Shown here piece after piece: positions 23,870 through 33,548 of a stretch of DNA of 64,000 nucleotides. Positions within the stretch are counted from its first letter, which is position 1. Each line of letters starts with the position of its first letter. This DNA comes from Druceiella hillmani (lineage: Eukaryota > Arthropoda > Insecta > Lepidoptera > Hepialidae): NCBI GenBank assembly GCA_039881145.1, contig JAYKKI010000008.1, positions 34,668,501-34,732,500 on the forward strand, written 5' to 3'. The position numbers and the translations under genes were made by a program. A model generated the notes under the pieces. It worked only from the letters and a program-made list of their open reading frames with translations. It ran no database searches and was not told the origin of the DNA.

Positions 23870-24470
23870 GTATTCTTTCAATTGTTGCTGATCAATAATA
23901 AGTACATTAATTCATTTAAATATGGCTTTATATTTCCTAAATCTTTTAACGTAAATCTAGACTCCAGCTCATTTTTAAGATAGTTTATTTCTCTAGTATA
24001 ATTTTGATACAGCGAAATATTTTTTTTCGTTGTTATTGTATCAAAAAATAAGACAAAAAATGTCTTAACATTTCCATTCTGCTTAATACACAGACAAGTT
24101 TTACATAGTCTCGTTTTTGTAAACAACTCTTTTGTACTTTACCCTTGCAGACAGTTTCAAGCCATAAATAGCTTTATTTAGCTTCAAAATTTTATTTTTC
24201 TTATCAGGGTATACAAATTTTTTAGGTAAATTCTTGTAGACAGTTTCATCTAAGAATTAATGTACTTTTCTATAAAACAAAATGGACAGTTTCATCAAAA
24301 TTGGTTATCTCTAAATCATACTTAACACTTAAAGTAAATAACAACTTTAAGATTGAATAACTAATCACTGGCGAAAATGTTTCTTTGTAGTCTATTCCAG
24401 CTTGGCGTGTAAAATCAAATTTCGTAACATTTTTTCAATAATTTTTAAATCACATAGTATGAGATTTTCT
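23870..24470 (-). pseudogene. Ty1/copia reverse transcriptase remnant (minus strand)
   Basis: On the minus strand, 24,361-24,420 reads RQAGIDYKETFSPVIS, the conserved copia motif G-I-D-Y-x-E-T-F-S-P-V. It is followed by LFTLSVKYDLEITNFDETV (family: L-A-V-x-Y-D-L-E-I-x-Q-M-D). 24,130-24,250 reads NKILKLNKAIYGLKLSAR (family: K-L-x-K-A-L-Y-G-L-K-Q-S-P-R). 23,878-24,126 reads through the palm-domain strand, but the catalytic Y-V-D-D is FFDT, followed by LKNELESRFTLKDLGNIKPY (family: L-K-D-L-G). The order of motifs is correct, with frameshifts and stops between them. Gag, protease and integrase are not recognisable above 24.5 kb. Confidence 0.85.
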
Positions 24471-24559
24471 ACGTATTTTCGTATATTATACAAACTTTGG
24501 AAATATTTTTTCAATAATTTTAAATTCACGTAGAGATCACATTAATTTTACACACAAAA

Positions 24560-25115
24560 CTCTCTCACAAAGTTTTAATCTACTTCTTTATTCAATTACA
24601 GTTTTATTTTCTATTTAGAATCATCTAATATCAGGGAAGCACAAGCAGGCAGAATTATAATGATTTTCATTTACATGTACATCACTTGTGAAAATGTTAT
24701 TTTACTTGAACGTAGGTGACATTTTACCTTAATTTTTGTTTGAGTTTTCCTTCACATATCTACTTTGTATGAATTTTCCATAACATATCTACTTTGTTCT
24801 TTAAAGCTCATTTTTATATAAATACAGGAATAATTTTTAGCAGAATTTAATTTTTCTTGCAATACATAGAAATATACTATTAGTTATGGCGTCATGTATT
24901 TTGGAAAATGTTATCGCTTGCTCATTTTCCTAAATATGAAAAATTATGTGACCATACATTTAGTTATATCAGATTATAGTACATCCGCCTGCATGAATAT
25001 AAACGAAATGCTTCCGAACTGGCATAATTACTTCCCTATAATTTTATTTTATTCAAATTGTACACTTGTAGCATGAGATTTTCGTATTAAACAAGATATC
25101 TACCCTTTTAGCTGG
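24560..25115. other. AT-rich DNA, nothing recognised
   Basis: May contain unreadable remains of the upstream part of the copia element. Short duplications of CATATCTACTTTGT (about 24,754 and 24,783) are present. The 60-codon frame at 24,894-25,076 is not recognisable. Confidence 0.4.
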
Positions 25116-25185
25116 TTTCGAGGGTCAATTATCATCTTTACAGTCATAAGTTACTTTTAGGCTTACGTTGAGATAAAATTATTGA
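25116..25185 (-). repeat. Dispersed ~60 bp repeat, copy 2 (inverted)
   Basis: The complement reads CCTAAAAGTAACTTATGA and GATAATTGACCCTCGA, matching 19,585-19,645. Opposite orientation, 5.5 kb away. Confidence 0.6.
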
Positions 25186-25299
25186 TTGGTCGTAATCCTA
25201 TACAAACAACAAAATATAGAAAAAAGAAGTAAGTCTATAAAATATATTCATTTACAAAATATTACGAAAGCTCTGCCTGCTGGCAAATATTCGCACAAA

Positions 25300-25850
25300 A
25301 AAAAATCGTAGTCATGAACCATTCCAACATTACCATAACCATTAAGGGCCACAAAAAAAGGAAGGAAGATTCCACCCCAACTCATATTCGTTATCTCAAT
25401 AAATATTCAGAGCGCCTCAGAAGCTCGACTGAGCTGATTTTCCGTAAACCGAGAAAAGAAAACATTCCCATATATGTTCCGAAAACGTCAAATAAACTTT
25501 CTATTGCCAACCCTTCCCGGCGTGTAAACAGGGCGTGTAAAAGCTGTCGAAGAACTGTTTTCGGTGCCGAATATTCACTCCTTAAATTACACCATTTGTT
25601 TAAAAAGGAGTATTGCGTAGACATTTAACTATGGGGCGAGTATTGAAGATTCCACCCACGAAATTATATATTATGGAAGCTTTTATGGCCGACCTTCAGC
25701 AAGCAAGCTGATTTACAATTTTCCGCAACTTACACGCTTTGCAGTCGATTGAGTCATTACCTGTCGTTACGATCATTATTTTCCTTGCGTGGGTTTACTC
25801 GTGTCGAGAGCATGGTTGTGTTATAAACGATTAAGTTTGGCAGTAGAATT
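25300..25850. other. GC-richer island with overlapping ORFs on both strands
   Basis: About 550 bases with visibly higher GC and many CpGs. A 104-codon frame (25,314-25,628, +) is Lys/Arg-rich with CKSCRR near its end, and a 77-codon frame lies on the minus strand (25,391-25,624). Neither shows a family I recognise. GAAGATTCCACCC occurs at about 25,365 and 25,645, so the island may be a repeat or contain a duplicated regulatory motif. It could be an exon, a conserved non-coding element or an old mobile-element piece. Confidence 0.35.
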
Positions 25851-28800
25851 ATAAGGTTCTTAACGAATACTGTTCATAATAAAGGATGTAATTGTATATG
25901 CTATGTTAGCAAATTTTATAACGATAAACCTTTGTAGAAGGAAAAAAACCTACAGTCACATTTGGTTACAGAAACGTTATTGGTATTTTTTTGCGATTGA
26001 CTTGAATTTATTCTGCAACTATTTGGAAATAATAAATAAAAATAAATTAAAGTGTTCCCGTGCAAATTATTCAATTTAAACTGTTGCTGAAATTTGAAAT
26101 AAATAAAAATTTATATCCTCTCCAGATTCACTTAGTTATTTTTATCCAAATTAACTTAACAGAATAAGTATTAAGTGTTTTCATGTACTTTACCAAAAAT
26201 GATTAAACATATGTAAGTCCTTAATTTAAATGAAGTTTTGAATCCCTACTAGAAATATAAAATTTTGGCTTCATAGTTTTGGAAAATTATAAACAATTTT
26301 TGATTTTATTTAATTTTGAGACTTTTGATTTTTATGTTAAGTTGATTTTATTTAATTTTATATGTTACACAAAATAATGTTATTTATGACAAGCTTTTTC
26401 CATCTATATAGTGAATTTGATCACAAGACTATTGCAACAACTCCGTATAATAATGATAAAATTTTGCTACATTTACGAAAAAGATGACGTTTTTGGGCAC
26501 TCATTGTACATGATATTTAATATTCATATCCGTTCGTTTCTCGGTTGCACAATTATTAACTAACAAACAAATGGACCAAGAGATCAATTTTCAGATTTAT
26601 AATCTTAGTAAAAATTTCATAATATCTATTTATTCCATGTAAAAATTTTCAATCCATGCTAAAAAGTAACTGTGCTAGATTGATGCATCGTAAAATTATG
26701 AACTTTATCAGATATTTTAGTTTTTAAACAAAAACATTTTTAACTTTACCTTGGTAACTTTGCTTTGTAACACATATGTCAAGTTATTAATTTTAAGAAC
26801 TTAATCATTCAGAGTGGAGGTTACGTCATTCTTTATGCTGACTTAGATTTTTTATTATTTCAGACGCAATATGATGGTATAGAAAGAACATCATTATATT
26901 TGCTAAACATCATTTGCTAAACAAGAAGCTTGACTCTCATATCTTATGAACACTCATTTCAACAGAGTATCATATCTTATGAACAATGGTTTGCTTCTAT
27001 CTTAAAAAACAATAAATATGGTTGATAAATTAAGAAAGAAGACTGCGTTTGATAAGGAAAATTGTACATAGCAATATTTGAAAGCAAGCGAATTTTAAAA
27101 CCAAGTTCTACAATAAACGCGTAAATAGGTTCATCTATTTATTCAATACTCGTATTCTGTAGCGCATTTGTTATTTTGAATTTCTTTCAGAAGACGAAAT
27201 GGAAGGTCTCAAAAACAGAGTTGACTCTTTTTTTAACTCCCGTATTTTACAATACATCATAAAATTAAACCTATTAGCGTAACTTGGATCTACATTAAAT
27301 GACTAGGAAGGATTTGAATCAGAAATATCTAGGAGAATACAAATATTTAAAGCTACCATGATTAAATCATTAAAAATATGGTGTGATAGAAGCATCTCTA
27401 AAAATACTAAACAAAGAATTGTGTGAATTCTTATATTTTAGATTTTTCTGCAACGTAATTGAGACCTAAACTATAAAAGAAAAGAAAAGAGGGTATTGCG
27501 TTGAGCATTTGGAATGTGGTACTGCTGCTGAATAACATGGATACCGTGAACTGCTAAACAGATTAATTTGTGCATATTTCAGGAGTTGAAATTAAAATAA
27601 AAACAAGTCTATCTACCAGATACAATAACTATTAAGTACACCTCCACGAAGTTACACTACATGCTCGGGACCGAAACTGACAGGAAAAGCAATAAAATTC
27701 TCCAAGTTTCATTTCACACGACCCTCAGCCATGAGGAGAGATGTAAAATGAAAATGAATGATTATAAATTATCCATAGTATCTTTAAGCACATACGATAC
27801 GATACTCATGTTATATTTCTGCTCAATATTAATTAACATTCGACTAGCATTTTCGTGTTGATTATTCTCGCTTAATGAGCTACTTCTTAAGGCATTACTC
27901 AAGGCTGTGAGGTAGTAGATCTCGAATTGAATTGTATATCTTGATAACATTCAGCTTTTACAATTCAATCAAATAACATTTTTTGACATTTTCTTAAATC
28001 TATGTAATATATAATTTTATAGAAATGGTTAATTAAACGTTCTTAAATTTAGGAATATTAAAAATTAAGAAGCTCGTGAAATGTCCTTTCTATATCAAAA
28101 CTAATACAGGCAACATAAGTTTTAACGTCAACATAATAAAATGTAAAATAAAATTTATAACAGCTAAATTACCGTAATTGATTTAATTTTTAGTAAGATA
28201 ATTTACCAAATTAATAACAGCGTATTGTTTGCAATAAAATAAAGCTTGCCATTTCTTAAATAGGACTAGATTTGTTAATATGTGAAACAATATGGAATAT
28301 ATACAAATATCTTTCTCCGAACGTGGATCTATAGGATCTGGTAAGAATGTAAATCTATACTCCAAATATGAAACCAGATTTGTAAATGAAGGTAAATCGT
28401 GAAATTTTTCACTATTTTAAAAAATTCATAAAAAAAAATTACAAACGTAAGGGTTAAATGAATGCGTCAAACAAATGATGAATAACCATGGATTTACTTT
28501 GGATGGAGTGATTTAAAAATACAAGAGAAAATTGCATAATGCATCCAAAATAATTCCCGAAAGTCATGTGTGCTGTACTTAACAATAGCATTTAATGAAA
28601 CGAAATTATTTAAAATGTAGGCAATGTTTGAAATAAATGAAATGCGCTTTACGCTCTTATTATTCACACTTCTTAGATTATTTTCACTACAGCTCAAGAA
28701 CGTTGATAACAATAAATCTCAAACTGGTCCGACGGTCACTTTGAAAATTATACGAGTATAAATTGAAATTGAATACCATGTGCAGAAGCAAACGATGACA

Positions 28801-30420
28801 AAATTTTTATGCCGAGTCCTAGCTTACTGTGGTTATCCAATGAAGTCTTAATTTAATTTTATTGGTCAGCCAGTTTTTTATGATGACTAGTAGTTTCACG
28901 TAATTTTTATAAAAAAACATATTATAAGTGATTTTATTTTTTGTCTTCACGTTGAATAAAATGTTTTTTCCCATAGTCAATAATGAACTGTATTCACAAT
29001 AAATTTATTCTATAAATTTAATAATGTAACGGTCTATTGCTAAATTTGTAACTATTTTTCCATTAATATTATTAATAACAAACTATTATAAATTGTGATA
29101 CTAATATGAAATTTATGAAGTCGTCCTAAAAATTTTAAAATATTCCGGGATTATTCGATGTGTAATACCACAGTATTAAGAATAACCCAAAATATATTAC
29201 GTCAGTTTAACAAAATGTAGTTGAAGGCATAGTCATATAGTTTCCTTCACTTACAATTAGTTAATCGACTGACTCGTATATGTGGTCAGCGTGGACAGCG
29301 AAGACGTTTCAAATGCATTGTAATTAGACAAATGGAAATATAGTGATAGTGAACAGCGGAGTCGGTAACGCAAAGAATGGTATAAAATGTTGTCAGTAAT
29401 GTTAACGCATTTAAAAGTATCTCCTTTAACGAAACGTCAATATTTTCAGCTATTCATATTTTGTCGCTACGTAAAATACATTATAGGTTCTTTTAATAAA
29501 TTTTGAATCTAATTTTATATTACTTTCGAAGACATGGGTGCCTGTTAAATCCGATTTCCATTACTTTTACTAGTTTAGGAGGAAGTAAAATCAACTATGT
29601 CATTTTGGAAAACAATTGGACTTGAAAATTGTCTCATGTATGTAACTGGTACTCACCCAATTTTGTTTCAAACCGCTAGCCTTGATGTTGCACCTTGCAA
29701 AGGCACATAGTGAGTTTCTCAGACACGACAATAAGTTTTTTTTTAAAAATGAATGAGTTTTAGGTGTTATTTAATGCCCACAATTAATAAAAGTGAGTAC
29801 ATACCTAGTTTGGTGTAATTAATGTATGTGTCCTATTTCTATTAATTTATTTGCAACTTATTTTAAGATTTTACTCAGAATTTTTTCATGTCTGTATTGT
29901 TATGATCGTACAAAGTATTTTAAGTTGGTTAATGTTGCATAGTCAGTTAATGTTGTGCTGCAGTGAGAATATATAATTGTAAGACTAGTTTCTCTTCCTC
30001 CAAGTGTTTTGATATTGGCATTTACCTTCTATTGAAATTGTGGTCAATGTAATTGTTATGTGTATGTTGCTGAATAGCATAAAAGTACCATGATATCCGA
30101 GTTCAATTCCCGAAAATCTTGGTAGGTATTTGTATGAAAATACGATGATTATAATAAGATGTGTGGGATACTATTTTATAAGAACCTAGCTGACCCACCC
30201 GCAACTCAGTTTTGTACGAATTAATACACTACGATCATCATTGCTTGCCCTATATGTTACCTAAAGTATTAAACTTAATATATTCAACCGACAAACAGAA
30301 GACGTTGCTTTTTATAATATGTAAGGATTTACTTTTAGTAGTTTTACCTTCATTACACAGATCTAACTACACTCAGGTTAATAGATTGATTAAAAACATT
30401 GGAGAATAACAGGAGAGTTT
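25851..30420. other. AT-rich DNA, no gene recognised
   Basis: 4.5 kb with only short chance frames of 60-72 codons. CATATCTTATGAACA is duplicated at about 26,938 and 26,971. 29,280-29,390 is slightly GC-richer (GTCAGCGTGGACAGCGAAGACG) without an identifiable feature. No mobile-element motif seen. Confidence 0.5.
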
Positions 30421-30754
30421 GTTGCTGAACCCTGAGACAGGACAATTAGAAAAAGACTTGCAAGTAGAAGAGACTGATAAAAATAAGAACAATGACGTTT
30501 TATCTATTAGAATAATAGAAAGAAAAACTAGATTTTAGACTATATGGTAAATAACGCACGGTCTTTGAAGAGTGGAAGGAATCGTGATCCAGCCTAAAGT
30601 CTCAAATAAAAATGTAGGTAGTGCTTGTAGGTGTTCTAATAGGTCATTTTCTGAGACGCTGGAAATGAATAAGCCTGCAAAAACATTTTTGATTATTATT
30701 GGTCTTTGTCATTTTGGAGGGTTAAATAGCATATATCTGGATTCGACTGCATAG
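30421..30754 (+). pseudogene. Decayed coding-like sequence, possible transposon-associated domain
   Basis: A 60-codon ATG frame (30,572-30,754) plus open sequence before it. It contains CRCSNRSFSE and, further on, IYLDS. This arrangement resembles, from memory, an uncharacterised Cys-containing domain found in many insect transposon-like proteins (C-x-C ... F-S-E-x-x-R ... Y-L-x-S). The match is weak and the aromatic core is not intact. No catalytic residues are visible. Treat the identity as a guess. Confidence 0.25.
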
Positions 30755-30758
30755 TAAT

Positions 30759-30849
30759 ATTGAAACTAAAATCTGATGATATCGACTGTCGTTTGCCAAG
30801 ATGACACATTGAAACCAAACCTGCTGATATCGACTGTCGTTTGCCAAGA
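30759..30849 (+). repeat. ~43 bp imperfect tandem duplication
   Basis: GATATCGACTGTCGTTTGCC and its flanks (ATTGAAAC before, AAGA after) occur twice, starting at 30,759 and 30,808, with 49-base spacing. Confidence 0.85.
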
Positions 30850-31149
30850 GTGGATGGTATCAAAGAAAAATTTATAGAGATCTATTTTTGACTATTTTGG
30901 ATATTACGAAAGAGACCCTTACTAATTGGACCAAATATATATGAAGTAATAGAGATGATTCAACACAAAGTGCACCTGCCATTCGTTATGAACTCATATT
31001 AACCTAACCAAAAAACGTCAAAGTCAGACGCTGTAATATAATGGCCAAATCGGTTCGCTAAAATATCAAACCATTATCACCGCATATTTACGTCTAGAAT
31101 GGTATAGTATTCAACGACAAAAGTGCATGTAGTTTGCATTTCCTTATGT

Positions 31150-31375
31150 AAATCAAAGTCCTTGGGATTATTCCAATGAAAGATATGTTTGCAAGATATT
31201 AGAAAGCAAGAAAATTTCTATATATGTACCCTGGGAAGATCAATACGACAAAGAAGGAAAGTTTAATGAAGACGCCCATCACATATATTTGTCAAAAAAG
31301 AATGAGTACCGAAAAGTCAAGAAACGAGGCATTCATTCATTACTTGATGAACATTATTTATGAAAAATTGATTTA
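31150..31375 (+). pseudogene. Open frame without ATG, unknown
   Basis: A frame from about 31,155 to the TGA at about 31,371 reads SPWDYSNERYVCK, then IYVPWEDQYDKEGKFNEDAH, and ends KRGIHSLLDEHYL. Its composition is charged and balanced and looks protein-like. It has no start codon. Together with 30,421-30,754 it may represent one decayed gene, but I cannot name a family. Confidence 0.3.
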
Positions 31376-31926
31376 CAAAGATCCAGTTGTCTCATAAATT
31401 ATTGGTATTGTTTCAGTTTTTTAAGCAAAAACTACAGGTTTGCGTTTTTGCAATTTATGTTAATAACACAAAAAATCGGTCGTAAGGAAATTAGTATAAT
31501 ATCAGATGATTGGTTCTAAAAACTGAAACAAAGTGTTACCTAGCGCTTTGTCAGGCATTTTAAGACTAAAGTTGGTCGAAGTTCAAATTATCTTGGAAAA
31601 AGTATACACCATGATGGACTTTTGCAGTGCCCACTCATATTTGAAGAAATATAGTATACAATTGCAAATTTTGTCAACAGAATGCGGAAAGCGATTTTGG
31701 AATTTAAAAAATGTATAGTCGTTTTTAAATTTTTCTTTTAATGCTGCTTACACATATATTAAGTATTAGGCATCCCAAGCTGTTAAAAATATATGAATGT
31801 TTTAATTTTATTTTGATCACGAATTATATTTTTTATAATAATAATTTTAAAAACCAATTAAAATCTCTTTAATTATTTCAAAATCAGTTAATTCCTTCAG
31901 TACTCGAAGAAGACTAATATGATATT
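31376..31926. other. AT-rich DNA, nothing recognised
   Basis: A 61-codon frame at 31,533-31,718 is not recognisable. Confidence 0.45.
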
Positions 31927-31937
31927 TATATAAAAGG
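31927..31937 (+). promoter_or_regulatory. TATA-box-like sequence
   Basis: TATATAAAAGG followed by GGC matches the eukaryotic TATA consensus well. No transcript or gene is visible downstream before the LINE insertion at 32,211, so this may be chance in AT-rich DNA. Confidence 0.2.
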
Positions 31938-32094
31938 GGCATAAATCCAGTACATGACGAAAAGTCGCACAGCGATATTTACGATCTAAATCCAAAAGGA
32001 GATAAACATTAAAAACATATTGAAATTTACATTGTAGAAAACTGAGATAAAACAAGGAACACTTTAAATTTTGTCATGCCCATCCGCTAATCTT

Positions 32095-32196
32095 TTCCAG
32101 TTCATCTTTCTCCGTTTTGAAATCATCATAATTTTGTTCATCGAAGGGCATCATCCACCCGTTCATCTTTCCTAGTTTTGAAGTAATTATAATTCC
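32095..32196 (+). repeat. ~38 bp imperfect direct repeat beside the LINE target site
   Basis: GTTCATCTTTC followed by GTTTTGAA and ATAATT appears at about 32,099 and about 32,160. The second copy ends just before the LINE target-site duplication. Confidence 0.6.
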
Positions 32197-32210
32197 ATAT
32201 ATTAAATAAT

Positions 32211-32732
32211 GGGGGGGTGGCGCTACTGTGCCAACGTAAACATCGGCTCCGTATATAAAGTTAATTTAAAATTATAAAAAGTTATCAAAGTGGTGGAAAA
32301 ACAGTGTGAAAGTGTAAATAACTTATAAACGCAGTGATATAAACATATTTATTGAACTCAGTTATCTACATGAACATAAAATAGTGATACAAGTGGTAAC
32401 AACAAAACAGTGACATTATTCTTCTTGTGAACAATTAAAACAGTACTTACTCGAACTATTCTTACTCAGTGATTAGTACGGAACATTAAAAAACAATAAC
32501 CCAAACAAATCAAGTTAAAGAGTGGAAGTTAGAAATTCTATAACCTACAAAATATTTACTGCGTTGTCATTTCTTTAGAAAAAACTCAGAGTAATTTAGA
32601 TAAGCGACATCTAGCGGTCCTGCAAAGTACTACGTAGTATTGACAATATCGATAAAGTAAGCAACCACGGTTTCTTCAGGCACCGAGCTCGTAGTACTTC
32701 ATAAAACCAATAGAGGGCGTAAAACTAAAAAA
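32211..32732 (+). promoter_or_regulatory. LINE 5' UTR, presumed internal promoter
   Basis: Untranslated leader of the LINE. It begins with a G7 run and holds CGGCTCC about 35 bases in and GACATCTAGCGGTCC near 32,606. LINEs of this type are transcribed by RNA polymerase II from an internal promoter at the extreme 5' end. No TATA box is present in the leader. Promoter activity is inferred from family knowledge. Confidence 0.5.
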
Positions 32733-33542
32733 ATGGATGAAATTAAAGAAATGCTACAAAATATGCAGGTTGAAATGAGACAAAACAAGATGGAAGTGTT
32801 GGCCATGAAGGAAGAACTTAAAAATACCATCATTATAAATATCAACGAGAAATTTACCAATTTAGAAACCAAATATGAGCAAATCGAGCAAAATTTAGAG
32901 ACACAAAAATTGGCAATTGATGGTTTTGAGCGTTTCATGAGAAGGAAAAATATATTACTTTTTGGAGTGGAAGAACAAGAGAATAGCTACCAAGAATTAG
33001 AGGTAAAAGTTCTAGATATTATTAACAAAACATTAAAAATCAAATGTGAAAATCACTACATTGAATCAGTGAGAAGACTTGGCATAAAAAGTGATAAAGC
33101 CAGACCTATTGTAATAACTTTGCTTACTATGGGAATAAAAATCAAAATATTAAGGAATAAAAAGAACTTGGAAACCTCACCCTACTATATTAAGGAAGAC
33201 TATCCACTAGATATCCTGAAGAAAAGAAAAGAACTCCAAATTGAAGTAGGCAAATTAAGAGAACAAGGTAAAAAAGCGATAATTAAATACGATAAAATAG
33301 TAATACTTCAAAATAAAAATCAACAAATACAGTCTACTTATATATATAATAAAAAGAGAAATTTATCAGATTCCCCCGAGCAGGCAACCAATCCTGTCAG
33401 CGCAGAGAACCAGTTTAAAAAACAGCCCGCCAAGATAAGTAAGAACAACAGTATAAACAATTATATGATAAAAAAACCTACGCTCACAGTACCTGATAAG
33501 ACGCCTCCTGAAACGCTCTCATCAAAACAAACTACAAAATAG
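32733..33542 (+). CDS. ORF1: LINE ORF1 protein (L1-ORF1p-like RNA-binding chaperone)
   Basis: 269 codons, starting at an ATG with A at -3 and G at +4. Residues 1-65 are heptad-like and rich in Glu, Lys, Met and Leu (for example EIKEMLQNMQVEMRQNKMEV), a coiled coil expected to oligomerise the protein. Residues about 70-145 (RRKNILLFGVEE ... SVRRLG ... RPIVITLL) fit the RRM-like domain of L1 ORF1p. Residues about 150-200 (SPYYIKEDYPLDILKKRKEL ... KKAIIKYDKI) fit its C-terminal domain. The last 60 residues are basic and rich in Pro, Ser and Thr. Known ORF1p proteins of this fold bind element RNA, form trimers and make the cytoplasmic RNP that carries ORF2. No CCHC zinc knuckle is present, unlike I, jockey and R1 elements. 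The TAG stop is in the same frame as ORF2. Confidence 0.85.
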   Translation: MDEIKEMLQNMQVEMRQNKMEVLAMKEELKNTIIININEKFTNLETKYEQIEQNLETQKLAIDGFERFMRRKNILLFGVEEQENSYQELEVKVLDIINKTLKIKCENHYIESVRRLGIKSDKARPIVITLLTMGIKIKILRNKKNLETSPYYIKEDYPLDILKKRKELQIEVGKLREQGKKAIIKYDKIVILQNKNQQIQSTYIYNKKRNLSDSPEQATNPVSAENQFKKQPAKISKNNSINNYMIKKPTLTVPDKTPPETLSSKQTTK

Positions 33543-33548
33543 CAACCC
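33540..33548 (+). promoter_or_regulatory. Single in-frame UAG between ORF1 and ORF2, candidate readthrough site
   Basis: The codons are AAA TAG CAA CCC. ORF1 and ORF2 share one frame (33,675 minus 32,733 is divisible by 3), and no other stop occurs between them. The bases after the stop, CAA CC, match most of the plant-virus type readthrough context CAR-YYA. Readthrough would give a fused protein of about 1,235 residues. This is inference. Reinitiation at a non-AUG codon is the main alternative. Confidence 0.5.
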
